A DNA stretch of 64,000 bases, taken from assembly GCA_963971285.1 (NCBI GenBank), contig OZ020244.1:19716001-19780000 (forward strand). Direction: 5' to 3'. The notes beneath the pieces were generated by a model. It was not told the DNA's origin, made no database searches, and was given only the letters and a program-made list of their open reading frames with translations. Shown piece after piece: positions 40,491 to 52,291 of this stretch; the first letter of the stretch is position 1; each line of letters begins with the position of its first letter. This DNA comes from Astropecten irregularis (lineage: Eukaryota > Echinodermata > Asteroidea > Paxillosida > Astropectinidae). The translations under genes were made by a program, and so were the position numbers.

Positions 40491-42098
40491 TAATGATCAT
40501 ATCACTCTACACTAATTGCAAATCACTCAGAATTCACAAGGCATTCACAAGGAATCAACACGCAAAGCGTGGAGCCATGGCAACATCATGGTAGCAGGTG
40601 GATTTGTTAAACCATTAACCTTGTGGTTGTAGACTCTGTCAATTTTCTCAGAAAGTCGTGTCAATAACTCAAGAGGATCTGAGTTTGATATCTGGACTGA
40701 AAAGCAAACATATCTCAACTTTTATAACCTTCTGCGTTTTTGTGACTGTTACAAACATCAGTAAGTGCTGAATTTGCACAGGTGAAATAATGTCCACCAA
40801 CTTTACCACTATTTACTTGCAGTGTGTACTGTTGAAGGTTTTGCCAGCAAGATCATTGCTGAGAAATCACTAATCAAAACTTAGGAAGATAATTTTGTCT
40901 CAAACAAAGGTGGAAACATGAAAGAATGTGCTAGCAGTTAACACAAGACAGTGAGAGCATAAATAGAGATACTGGTCGTGTATGGTATTCAGTATCACCA
41001 CGGCGAGAGATCATCTAGCCCAGAGTTCGATCCACAGAACTAACTAAACTGTCATTGTGTCAAAAGCTGTTTGCTCAAAGATTTCTCCATGAATCATGTT
41101 ATGAGACTACTAGATGTCTCTACCTCACAATGTTGACCAACTATAGTGTAACACAGCTGTCACAGCACACATCCAGATTATTGACATAGGCAAAGGCCTA
41201 TTTAAGTGCACAAACGAGTGATATCAAAGGTTTTTGTGTAAATTGTAAAGATTCAGTTACAATTGGACAAATTGCATTCTGGGTGGTCGTTATTTACTGA
41301 CTACTGGGGCACCCTGCATAGTGTAATAAAAATGTGTAATTTTCACTTCTGTGACAGTAAAGATGTTGGTATTAGGTAAGAAGAGCGTACCAAAGGGCTA
41401 CTAATTGCTCTGCACTAGACCATTCCTTGTGTGAAGCCTCATTCTGCTTTGATGTACAGTAGTCTATGAGCCACACCTTGAAGTGTAGGACTATTACATC
41501 ATCATTGTACATCATGGAGCAAGGAACCTATAGAACCTCTGTAATTAGAGGACCTTGCTTCTGAAGCAATGGTCCTTATGCAGTTAGCATGTAGTAGGTA
41601 ACTGTTAACTGCATTGTTAGGCCATGGAGCCTTATTCAAACATCCCACAGAACGGACTGAATCCGGTTCATCCCCTAAGGTCTGATCAATACTAATCCCA
41701 ATGGGATATTCAACCTCTTCAACAGTCAAAGACCTTATTAACTATTATGTAAAGCAAGGAGGAACCAACCAAGGACACTGGACAGTTGCTGCTGCCTGAA
41801 GTGAAGGGAAAACACCCAAACAGATTATTCATAATCCCCTTAGGAGGTAGTTCCTGTAACCTTGCTGAATCTGCCAAATCTGCAAAACATTGCAGCAAGG
41901 GCACAATCTTTAAACCAGATGGGGCCATCAAGCCCCCTGAAGTTAACCAACAAGATGCATTCAAAGGTATGGGTGGCTTGGGTGCTGCTTACAGCTTCCT
42001 TTAGAAACAAATTGCTGGAGTGGCCTGGAGAGGGACTTGTCCATTCGGGGTTTGAAACATATAGGCCTACATGATGTCAGCACTTTTCTCCATCCCTT

Positions 42099-42142
42099 GA
42101 TTGTCCCATGGAGGAAAAGTTTTCCTTCCTCCATGATTGTCC
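42099..42142. repeat. Micro-insertion 4: 28-bp palindrome, 8-bp TSD
   Basis: GATTGTCC (42099-42106), a 28-bp insert from CATGGAGGAA to TTCCTTCCTCCAT, then GATTGTCC (42135-42142), an exact duplication. Confidence 0.8.
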
Positions 42143-42429
42143 TTAGCCACAACCTTACCTATTATGATGTACCACAGTCCAGGCAATATTGAATGTCCAC
42201 CCAGCAATTTAACCATGGACTTGGAGTTGTTTTTGCCAGTCAATAGGCCTAGATTCCTTTGTTATTATAAATGGCAATTAACTGTCCACTGATCTCCATG
42301 ACAACTGGAGAGGTGGGAGAGTGGATGCTTATTGGCTGAAGCCAGACTGGCCTCGGAATCAACATTATTTGTTTTAATACTGACCAGTACCAGGCCTGAT
42401 ATCCTCAGAAATTCACGACAGTGCACACA

Positions 42430-42514
42430 AATACAGTCAACCCTGTTTATATCAAAGGGTCCTTGGGACTTTGCAGGTACCTTGTTATAACAGGAACCTT
42501 GTAATATCAGGAAT
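42430..42514. repeat. Possible pogo/Tigger-type end
   Basis: CAGTCAACCCTGTTTATATC followed by CCTTGTTATAACAGGAACCT and TTGTAATATCAGG is the style of pogo/Tigger termini. It is only a fragment. Confidence 0.35.
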
Positions 42515-43119
42515 GAAAACACCAGAGAACAAAGGATTTGGGATATGGATCTAAAATTATCCTTGTTACATGTATAAGTGGCATTTTATAGTACTCCTTT
42601 TTAACAGGGTTGTAATGTACATGAACATGTATGTAACACAGCACAACATTCTTTAAGCTTTGAATGTTTAGAAGTTTAAAGTCAAATACTGAACACAAAG
42701 AAATATGATATGGCAATAAACTTCATCAATAAATGGAACTTAAATTCCAAACCACTGATTTGCAGTGTCTTTTGTGTTTCGTTGTAACTTGTGTCATCCT
42801 GTCTCATATTTTACCATTTCCAAAGCCTCGATCTTCATTGAAATCTAGTTGTCCAATGCCACATATATGGAAGAGCATGGGGACATGTACCGGTTTGTAC
42901 CTACGTACATATTGTATGCAATGCATGCATGTTTGTGGGCAGTTGTTGCCATTTTTAATGAGTAAAACCTATACATTGTACTCACTCATATACATTTATC
43001 TCTCAGAGTTATGACTGTATTTTTGCTAGCTGTAGTGTTTGTTCTCAACAGGAAATGAAACCATTTATTTAAGAACAAAACCTAAGATTTGACGTACATG
43101 TATCTGTTGACAGGAGTAG

Positions 43120-43158
43120 TTTCAACCATGGAGGAAGGAAAATTCCTATGTTTCAACC
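43120..43158. repeat. Micro-insertion 5: 23-bp insert, 8-bp TSD
   Basis: TTTCAACC (43120-43127), insert beginning ATGGAGGAAGGAAAA and ending TTCCTATG, then TTTCAACC (43151-43158). Confidence 0.78.
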
Positions 43159-44325
43159 AAGTGCATACTACGGTAGTCAACCTTTTCTGACTTACGTATC
43201 GCATGCAATCAACATGACATGATTCAAAGGCCCTTCACTATAGAATATGCCTATTCCATAGAGATGTCACAAAGATCACCAGTAACTCTATTAAACTTGA
43301 CGAACAAGTAGCCCTACGTGTAAAACTACTGGGGTAGGCCTACAGTACATGTACCGTATTCCATTTTTAGGGCCATGTCACCATGGCCTAAATGTAAAGT
43401 TTGTGCGTATACAAATTATGAACGTAACTGTATCCATGTAATACATATAGGCTTGTGACTTGGCACTCTTTATAATGTAGATCAGACTGAACACAACTTG
43501 TAGTTTATATGCCACACACATCCACACAGGAAACCTAAACACAAAACAGGTTTTGGTATCTCACGAGAATGTGTACGCCTAGCTAGTATTCGTTGTGATC
43601 AGTTTCAGAAAACTCCACAAAAAAGCTTGGAACTAAAATAAATATTGAAATGGATGTAGGGTAAAGGTAATAAATTATGTACGTATTTCTTTCTAAAGAT
43701 TTATGTAGTAAGTATCTGGTAGGTAAACTAAATCCCTGTATTTTGCTGGTAAATCAAACACATTTTCAAGAGTTTTAACAAACATAAATATGACTGATCG
43801 CTATCAGGTTTATATTTTATGGTAATACAAAAATGTAGGCAGGATGTGACAATCTTTCCTCTGGTGAAAACAGGGCCAAGGACACAGGAGTACGTTCAAA
43901 TGCAGACATGGACTTTGTATATATACACTAATAGTACTTATTCACTGTCATCATCCCACTGCCCACTGAAGATAATACAACTCATAACATTTGTTTGATC
44001 GTTTGTTTGTTTTTCAGTTGTTAACCATCCTTGTGGAAACTGTTATCAGATTCCACGTACACATTCTTTGGCCCTGATTGTTGCACACAGTTCATGATCA
44101 TATTTGATCTTTTTTGTACTTCTTGGAAAGAGTATGAATGATCTTGAAACACTTTTCAACAGAATTAGAAATAAATGTAACATTGGTGACCTCCACCAAT
44201 GGCAAAGGAGATCTCACTCCATCTGCGAAATGTGCATGACTACTTAAAAGAAAACAAAATCATCTAGGACCTAGGCCTACTTTTTATTTTTACATTGATA
44301 GCCAAGTCTGTGTGTGCAGCAAGTG

Positions 44326-44408
44326 TACTTCCAATGTTGTAAGGCGGACTCCCGTGTTCACTGCACACGGGAGTGAACACGGGAGTCCGTCTTACAACAT
44401 TGGAAGTA
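44326..44408. repeat. 37-bp-arm hairpin
   Basis: Arms 44326-44362 and 44372-44408 pair at 36 of 37 positions around a 9-base loop (GCACACGGG). ACTCCCGTGTTCACT pairs with AGTGAACACGGGAGT. Confidence 0.85.
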
Positions 44409-44762
44409 GGCCCCCTACAGCAAGTGGAGTGGTGATTGTCTCCTTAACTCCTACTTTTGCTTCCTTTTAATAGTTCCCTTGGCAAGAATTCCACTGACGG
44501 CCATGACGGAAAAAAAGTTATATCCTCTAAAAGTTAACTTACTGGATACAAGTTAGGACCAACATCAATCTCAGGAGTGGAAAGCTGGGTAGCACATCTG
44601 GAAAGTGAGTTTTACGGGGTATTTTGGACCCACACTTCAGAGCAGTAGCGCACAACGGAGGCAGCCATATTCTATCTGTGAACTTATGTATGGTGCGCAT
44701 GACAGAGGGCAAAGGGCACTGGAGCTGTTGAATATTGATGTTCAGGAGGGACCATTGTTTGG

Positions 44763-44793
44763 CGGGGGCGGGGGCGGGGGCGGGTGGGGGTGT
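44763..44793 (+). repeat. G-run with quadruplex potential
   Basis: Four or more runs of G3-G5 separated by single C or T (GGCGGGGGCGGGGGCGGGGG). No adjacent gene that it could regulate is evident. Confidence 0.7.
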
Positions 44794-45055
44794 TTAGTGT
44801 GAGGTAATAACGGTAGGAAAATTCAGGGAGGGTTTAGGTGTGGGGATTTCAAAATAGCATTATTCTAGGGACATTTTTGGAAGGTCTGAATTGAATTGCG
44901 GTACGCAGCTTAGATTTAACCATTGCATATTGGGACTCCCCCGCCAATTTTACTTGACCTTAACTTCAAATGGAACATATTAACCTTCTTCTGGCAGCAA
45001 GCGCTCGTGTGGCGTGCTCAGATAATCCATTGCATTTGTAATAATATTGTTGTTT

Positions 45056-45090
45056 CTTCCACAGCCCGGGTTCGAATCCCAGTGAGATCA
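45056..45090 (+). repeat. tRNA-like B-box fragment
   Basis: CCCGGGTTCGAATCCCAGTG is a B-box arm with no matching 5' half, so this is probably the end of a truncated tRNA-derived SINE. Confidence 0.45.
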
Positions 45091-45181
45091 AGGTAAAAAC
45101 AAGTTGGAAAATAAGAGTGAGAATGTAGGGGAGGAAGGGATATAGGAGAGGTAGGAGAGAAGAAAGAAGTGTAAAAAGGGC

Positions 45182-45218
<37 letters not shown>

Positions 45219-45401
45219 GGCCCCCTTTTTTTTAAACCTCTCCCCCTAGTCACTGAGCCCCCTCTCACACCTAAAAACCCTCAAAATAGATTCCCCCCCT
45301 TCTGAACTTGTCAAATATCCCAAAATTAGGTCAATTTGGCCATGGCCGTCAGTGGAATTTGTTCCGTTCCCTTTCCTTGTCTTTGTTGCAAGTTGTACTA
45401 C

Positions 45402-45432
45402 ACTACAGCATGGAGGAATTCCATGACTACAG
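45402..45432. repeat. Micro-insertion 6: 17-bp palindrome, 7-bp TSD
   Basis: ACTACAG, then CATGGAGGAATTCCATG, then ACTACAG. The eighth base differs (C versus T). Confidence 0.65.
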
Positions 45433-45786
45433 TAAACCTCATCATACAACAGTGCCAGTGGACTCAAACATAAAAGACGAAGTATCACCATCACTCACAA
45501 CAACAGTGTTTGACTGCATGTCAGCTGTACAATGTGACATGTCAGACCTTACACCTCTGCTTCTGTGCTAGTGCTACTGCTATAGGCTTCTTTCAAAATT
45601 TATCCAAACGAGACAGTCACATTCGGCAAACGAATAACTTCGTAACGTAAACGTGTATTTGAAACATCAAAACAGCTTTCTCATTACAACTTACAATGGA
45701 GTATGGAAACAAACTGGATTTTCAACCTACCTTCTTTCGATTTTCACACAGTACCCATGTATCCCTCATTCTATGTACCGTCGTCT

Positions 45787-45817
45787 GCTCAACCATGGAG
45801 GTAGAAATAGCTCAACT
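45787..45817. repeat. Micro-insertion 7: 15-bp insert, imperfect 8-bp TSD
   Basis: GCTCAACC, then ATGGAGGTAGAAATA, then GCTCAACT. Seven of eight bases match. The insert is not palindromic, so this is the weakest member. Confidence 0.45.
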
Positions 45818-47390
45818 CAGCTCAGTTTTCTGAAAAATTACACCATGCAAGACGAATTTGCGGAGCATGCATGCTGTTATGAATTTCGTATGCCCCCAAT
45901 AGAGGGCGCTATCGTCAATTTGAGGTGGAGTCGATATTATTAATTTTTTGCGCTCGTTCCTGTCGCGGTCGGGACTCCCTGCGTGGGCTAAATGCATTGT
46001 CATTCCTTTTGCACAGGATACTGCTACCGCTAATCTCATGGCTCATCAAATAAATGCCAGTTGGACATTATTTTTGTTTATCTGACTAAGACAGCCGGGA
46101 AAAACTACAGAATGAAAGGCGACAACAACGAGTTAAAGCTACTCATTGTCATGGAATTAAAGCGAAGTTATTTAGGCTATGCCTATTTATGGCATTTCAT
46201 TGGCACGGCAATTGTGCAGACCTATATGGCGGATGATTCGTGATGATTTTAGACGAGTTGTTAATATATCATATCACCATAGTAACTTACACGGTGACGT
46301 CACATTTGTCTTGGAAATTAAGGCTAATAGGCATATAAAAATCAACCGAGCTGTCGCATTGCTGGCGTATCAAAAGCTCACTTCAAGACAGTGCATAATG
46401 CAATGATAGGGACCGCATGCATATATTTTTTATTACATCGCAGCCTATTAACGTTCAGTGCGCCCTCTTTGATTGAAACTTGTTTTTATAACTTCATTCG
46501 AAGGGCGTTAATCAGTCACGTGTATGATGACTAGAACGGGGACCGATAGCAGTATTGAAATAACCCCAAATATAAACAATCTTATTAAAAAAAGAGAGAG
46601 ATTTATTCTCTTTTTTTTGCGTGGGATGTAGGGGACCGGGAAACCATGTATGATTTATAATAGGTCCTACCAGTACCACCGGAGGTGTATGGTCCTACTC
46701 GGCAGAGGAAGGTCTGGACAATCCCTTTGTCCGAGCATCCCATACATTTTCAACTTCATTTTGCATCCGATAACGAAGCATTAGAAAATATTTGTCTTAA
46801 TCTTTATTCTCTAGAAAATTTTACAAAGGCAATATGTAGATAATATGTGTACGTCATCGGAACGTTTTGGGCTGATGCGTTATTTGGACTTTCTTTGTCC
46901 TGAAGTCCAGCTCACGCCCACCTTACACCGAGACAGCCCCGCCCATTGGCAGACGCCTTCCAATTTGAATTAGTTGAACAAACTATCAATACATTGTACA
47001 TGTACACTTTTGTATAGTATCATACTTCAGTAGCATACCAAAACATTCTTTGACAAAAACCAAAGTATATTATTACGTATACATTTAAACATTTCAGATC
47101 CAAAATGCTTGAGCACACTGACCCTTATACATCCAGGAAGTGGTTGGATTGTCAAATGATACTCACAAACAAGTTGTTCGTGGAGTGAAATTACATACCA
47201 TTGACTTGTTTTGAAAAACAAACCCGAACCAATTCAACTACTTCCTTCCAAGTATATAGGCCTACATGGGCCTACCTTAAAGAAAAGTCAGCCCAAAATA
47301 TATAGTTAACAAAGTAAGCATCGATTAAACGTCTTTCATTGTTGAATGCGTAGCAACATTTCTGTGTTTTATTAGAACTCATTATTTTAA

Positions 47391-47729
47391 AGGTAGTACC
47401 ATACTTTGGTAAGAAACCAAAACAGAAATGTTCACAGATTTACGTATAACTTACAGGGTATGAAGATGGTGGTGCTAGAAACATACCGCTGAAAATGTTC
47501 CGCCTGAAATAGTGTATTTTTTTAAGAAATTAGTAAAACAACGACCGGAAATCTTTTTGATCTTTTAAAAGAGAAAAGACTTAAGAAATACTGTGGCCGT
47601 TTTTCAGTGTTTTCTCAAAAGGTGGGCACTGTATGGGACTGAAATTTTCACAGTTGACTGTTACTGTATCTGTCTTGGTATGTTTGCCCATGAATCTGTA
47701 TTTCTTTGATAAAAACCAAAGTATGACCT
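47391..47729. mobile_element. TTAA-flanked (piggyBac-like) MITE, copy D
   Basis: TTAA at 47387-47390 and 47730-47733. Ends AGGTAGTACCATACTTTGGT and ACCAAAGTATGACCT. The interior closely matches copy E (AAGACTTAAGAAATACTGTG / AAGATTTAAGAAATACTGTG). A truncated relative lies at about 46998-47080. Confidence 0.82.
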
Positions 47730-48358
47730 TTAATATGCACCCCAGCGAACATAAAATGCATGAGATGTCACGAAGTTGATATTGCGACGGGTTCCTTAAT
47801 GCGAGAAAATTTACCTTCAACTTTAAACACAATCAAAATAATATCAGATAATTATTTTGTTACACACACCACGTTTAGCACGTTTTAAGCTGTGAATCGA
47901 CAATCTACATTGGGCTCAATGGGCTCCACACTCTACAACTAAAATAAGAACATTTAAGAACATCCCCAGTCATTTCCTCATAAATGAATCAACGTAATAA
48001 CTAATGTTTTACTTAATCAGTTGATAGGTCTTATCCCACGAATAAATGTAGTTTATGTACAAGTATAAAGTGGTAAGCCAACCGGAATTTGTAGTATACG
48101 TGCAGTTTGGGCTAACAATGGAGAAAATATTACTGAAAAAAACGATAAAAGGATAAAAGTGGAAAACGAAAGCAAACTTTTTTTTTTTTTTTTACATTTT
48201 AACCGAAGGTAAAACTGTACAGTTATGTGCATCGCAGTTCAATTCGCTATTGTAACTAAACCATAATAATGATAAGAGTCTATACTTTTCCAAAGAGCAT
48301 GGGCAGCGATCGGTAGATACTTCACCTGCAGTTCTGAAGTTTCTGACAAACTGTCACC

Positions 48359-50176
48359 CTATTTGTAAGTACAAATACAATCGGCAGAGGAGATAATCTC
48401 CAGGTACTCGGGCGTGCTGCCAATACCGGCTGCAGTTGCAATGGATGGATGCTGCCTCTTTGAGGATACCCTCCGTGGCCACGTGCTGACAGTCTGCAAT
48501 GTCATGTAGCCCTTGTTGTCCAGGACCACAGGGATGGGCCACTCAGTTGAGCATCCGCGCAGTGGCGGCGGCGGCGGTGGTAGAGGGAGGTTCGCGTGAG
48601 ATCCCGACTGGGGCGAAGTCCCAGGTTCCTTCTCGGGGATCGGACGCAGTTCGGGCGGGGGTGGTGGAGGAGGCGGAGGGGGAGGGAGGTCACCCCCGTC
48701 TCCCCGAGGGATGCTTAAGGGACGGAGGTAAGAGTACTTGGATCCCTTGATCGATAGGTACCTCGGGGACATCAGGTTCAGATGCTCGTAGTCGTCAGAC
48801 GACGAAGTTCGGGTCTTTCTGGACATGGGAGGCATCGCAGCGCCGTGCTTCACCGAGGTGTAGGCATGCTGCACGGGAGCTTCACTCGGTGCAGACGGTA
48901 CTGTTGATGACAGGAAATCCAGTCCCTGGTAGTCGGTGGAGTCGTCAAACGAATCGGAGTCCCTCTCAGTTGCTTCCTGAGCGACCGGCTCCGCGTCTAC
49001 AGTGCACACTTCGGCTTTGAACGCAAGGGCAGCCTCAAGAGGTAAACGGCCATCCACTGCGAAATTCGCAGCGCGTTTTTCACTAAGTCTTGAACGCGAC
49101 AGATGAGCGTTCGAAATGTGATTGCAGTCGTCTGTGGTGTTTTCTGCTCCGTCGACTGTGTTACCGGCGGTAGCCGACTCCTGCCGGTTAGTCGCCGGCG
49201 GTTGAACGCCGGGCGCAGTGTCCATTCCGGCGTTGTTGAGCTCCTGGAGCGATCCGGCGTGGATCGCCACGGTGAGTCTGCCCGGGCACAGGTCGCGGTA
49301 GATCGCCCGGTCCTGATCCGCCAGCCGTGGAGGGGGTGACGGGGGATCCGTCCCGTACCCGAGCCCGCCGGAGCCGTTCACGTCCTGGAGCGGGTTAACG
49401 ACCATGGCGAACTGCCGCGGGTCTTTGGTGGTCTCATCGGATTGGATGGAGGGTCGCTTGACCGACCCAGCACGGGCAGCCAACTCGACACTCCTCGTGC
49501 GCAGTTTTGCCACCACCCTCCGGTGTCGGTGCCTCTTGCACTGCTGCACCATAAAGCGCACGGAGATCAAGATGAGGATACCACAAATAACTCCGCACGT
49601 GAAGATTGCTACGGCGACGTAGATAGCATATCTTGGCCACGTGTAGTCTGCGCCACTGTTGGTGTCTTGTCCAATGCGCATTGTAGGGAGGTCGCAGTCT
49701 TGCACCGAGTCACATCTTATTGAGCCCGCACGCAAAGACACTACAGCTTCGGCGACAATTAGTCTGGTGCCATCCTGGTTCATCCTGCCGACAATGCATC
49801 TATAATCGCCCAAGTCTGGGCAACAGACGGGGCTGATGGTGAGAGAGCCATTTTCACCCGCCAGAACCAGCCTTCCGTCACCTACGAAGGCACCGGTGTC
49901 CTTGTCAACGGAGGATTCTGCGACGAGAAAGAAGCCCGGAGTCACCCACTGTGCGGAGAGTCCGCTACCATCCACCTGCAGTGCCGGTATCGGGCACGGC
50001 AGTTCCACACCGTCCATACTAGGCAGGTCAACCTCGTAGGTGACATCCACTATAACACCGGAGTTGTTTGTCTGAGCATTGAGCTCTATCGTCTGAGCAT
50101 TGCAGAAACATACTGACAGCAGAAGACAAACAAATCCACACGTGATGTAGGCGAATAATTCTCTACGTCCCCGCAT
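48359..50176 (-). CDS. Ig-domain single-pass receptor with ITAM-like, tyrosine- and proline-rich tail
   Basis: Single coding exon, 605 residues from the ATG at 50176 (CACCATGC; acceptor CTTCTTCAG ends five bases earlier). Signal peptide about 1-26 (ends FCNA). One Ig domain (about 50-148): C61, W77, C127 with D121-LGDYRC. Membrane span 182-206, then basic CKRHRHRR. The ~400-residue tail carries Y293RDL, Y416QGL, Y439TSV, Y463EHL, Y473LSI, Y481SYL, Y557MTL and Y591LEI. Y463 and Y473 are spaced YxxL-x6-YxxI, the canonical ITAM. Runs of 11 prolines (498-508) and seven (532-538) could bind profilin, EVH1 or SH3 domains. I infer a phosphotyrosine-signalling cell-surface receptor; the ligand is unknown and I do not recognise an orthologue. 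An upstream in-frame ATG at 50317 adds 47 residues but hides the signal peptide. Stop TAG at 48359-48361. Confidence 0.82.
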   Translation of the reverse strand: MRGRRELFAYITCGFVCLLLSVCFCNAQTIELNAQTNNSGVIVDVTYEVDLPSMDGVELPCPIPALQVDGSGLSAQWVTPGFFLVAESSVDKDTGAFVGDGRLVLAGENGSLTISPVCCPDLGDYRCIVGRMNQDGTRLIVAEAVVSLRAGSIRCDSVQDCDLPTMRIGQDTNSGADYTWPRYAIYVAVAIFTCGVICGILILISVRFMVQQCKRHRHRRVVAKLRTRSVELAARAGSVKRPSIQSDETTKDPRQFAMVVNPLQDVNGSGGLGYGTDPPSPPPRLADQDRAIYRDLCPGRLTVAIHAGSLQELNNAGMDTAPGVQPPATNRQESATAGNTVDGAENTTDDCNHISNAHLSRSRLSEKRAANFAVDGRLPLEAALAFKAEVCTVDAEPVAQEATERDSDSFDDSTDYQGLDFLSSTVPSAPSEAPVQHAYTSVKHGAAMPPMSRKTRTSSSDDYEHLNLMSPRYLSIKGSKYSYLRPLSIPRGDGGDLPPPPPPPPPPPELRPIPEKEPGTSPQSGSHANLPLPPPPPPLRGCSTEWPIPVVLDNKGYMTLQTVSTWPRRVSSKRQHPSIATAAGIGSTPEYLEIISSADCICTYK

Positions 50177-51348
50177 GGTGTCTGAAGAAGTCAAAATTAG
50201 GGATGGCGTAGAGGGTATCAAAGTTCGAACGATCAACGAGTATCGATGCCAGTTCACATCACTGTATACCAGACCCCATGCCGGATAACAGTTATGGTCC
50301 TGTAGACTCACAATCACATGTATTTTGCACGGCCAGTTTCTTTCACCCGTCTGTCCTCAGCTGATAAGCCTGTGGTGTGTGGGTATAGGTATTGACTACA
50401 TCATCCCATCGTGGTTGTTTTTATGCACGTCCCGATATCCTGTGCAGGAACCGGATGTAACTGATACTGTGCATAAGCCACTGGTATACTTCCTTTGTAT
50501 ACGGGGTTATGAGAAAACAAAAGGCGTTTCCAAGTTCTGTTGTTTTATGGTTATCGAATTACATGTAAGGGTAATAGCTTCCGCACAATGAGCAAATGTT
50601 ATTCACCACAGTACTTGATGTCTCAATCGTTTCAGTCAACAGACAACAAACATTAATGAGTAATATGAGGATGACAAGATATATTTTTTTAGAAAGTATG
50701 TGATCGTGAGTAATTACGCCACCACAAGTCTACTTACTTCATGTGATGTGACGATCTTACAAACTTACAAACAGGTAGTTTTGAGGTAACCCACACCAGT
50801 CTCCCCGGCCTGTTTTACAACGAGCGTCTATTGCATTTCCAGTCACCGTGTAGACTTATCCCGAGATTTGTATCGCTGCTACGTATACAGCCTTCATCAT
50901 TCGAAACTGAAATTTCAATGCACTTTCTGACATTCTGTACTTAATTTTGTTTTCAATTTTACAGGAAATAAATTTTCACCAGCATTTTTTTTAAAGTGGC
51001 AGACATTACACACACCCCAAAAGGTTGTAGCGTTTTCGTATTGCAACTCCTTAGATTAAGAGTGAGATGATGGCCGTCAAACACGACCTGCCTCTTCAGC
51101 GCGCTGCCATGCATGAACACTTCATTTGCGTACCGAATACTGAAAACAGCGCCCTCTTCCTTGACAACTTTACACACAGTGCCTGATTCAAGCACTAATC
51201 CTTGTACAGAGATCTCTATACAGATCAGTGGATTCAAGTTAAGTTAAAATGCCTGCTCTTTATTTAGCGAAGACAGCTGTCAACAATTTAAGAGAGAGGG
51301 CGTGCTATTTACAAAAAAACCTGCATAATTATGGACATATCATCATCA

Positions 51349-51530
51349 GCAGCGGCTGAATTAGTGTGCATTTATAGCACTAGCACTAGCAGCAAATGCA
51401 TCATGGCAGCAGCAACAGCAGCTGGGAAGCATGACAACTCAGTGAGAATGAGCAGCAGCAACTCTACAGCAGCAACAGCAGTATTCAACACTGCATAATG
51501 TAGTAGCATGCAAAAACATAAGCAGCCGCA
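51349..51530 (+). repeat. AGC/CAG-rich imperfect trinucleotide repeat
   Basis: Many AGCAGC and AGCAACAGC runs (GCAGCAGCAACAGCAGCTGG, AGCAGCAGCAACTCTACAGC) over ~180 bp. It is interrupted in all frames, so it is unlikely to encode a polyGln tract. Confidence 0.65.
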
Positions 51531-52291
51531 GCAGTTGTATACGCTGCCCTTAGCTGCATGGATTTTGTAATTGAATTATCCGCTCTCATATTCGGCCTTT
51601 TACACCAAACATCAGTATCGAATTGGGTCAATACACGGGTAGTTCAGATCACATATAATTTGAAATGCTTTGAATTTAAACCGTATCTTTTCTATGTTGA
51701 AAACTTTTATACATCACAAGATACCGTCCCTAAAAATGCAGTGCACGCAAAAATAAATCTACTTATCTTTCAAAGGATTTGATTCTGCTCGATCTGCCCT
51801 TAATCAGGTGATGAAGTCAGTCCACCTGTTTTCGTTATTTTCGACAGATTCCCTAATTATAAAGAACGATGACGCATATGAGACTTCAAAGTGCACTTGT
51901 GTCGGTTTGCACCACGCGACACGACACGGCAGCAAAAGTAAACCGTAAAGTTCTTCACACAATTGAAACGGTTGCTCTACTTGCTTTTAGCGACACACTT
52001 CGCACCAACTCAGCAAGCCCAAAGATTAGAACTTCCGCTAGCTTTTGGACTGACGTGTTTGATGGTCAGTACTTGTGGGGGAAGGGGGACCTGGGGGGGG
52101 GGGGGTGTTTTTGTCCAATGAGTGTCATCCAGATGGGTCACGAAAATCAAAGAAAGGGGGACAGTGGAGAACTGACAGGTCTCCTCCTACAGTACACACA
52201 GGGGAACCAGGGTGTTCCACGGTTAAGAACAAGGTTCCCATCGCTTACAGTGCCTTTAAGTTAAATGGAACGAACTTTTCAATCAACTTTG

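Larger units (their letters stand above)
32271..48358. other. 16-kb spacer between the fibrinogen-domain gene and the Ig receptor
   Basis: No gene is supported. It begins with the presumed 3'UTR of the lectin gene. Contents listed separately: GATTTAAATC palindromes (33165-33245), elements at 34011, 36141, 36240, 44326 and 47391, micro-insertions at 40461, 42099, 43120, 45402 and 45787, a G-run (44763) and a poly-T tract (45183-45214). The open frames present lack domains and have low-complexity translations. Confidence 0.5.

Noticed and set aside
50177..50317. Upstream in-frame ATG for the Ig receptor
   Set aside because: It would place 47 polar residues before a clear signal peptide, and a strong splice acceptor lies between the two ATGs.
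51349..51530. Coding polyglutamine tract
   Set aside because: Stops interrupt all frames and there are no flanking exon signals.
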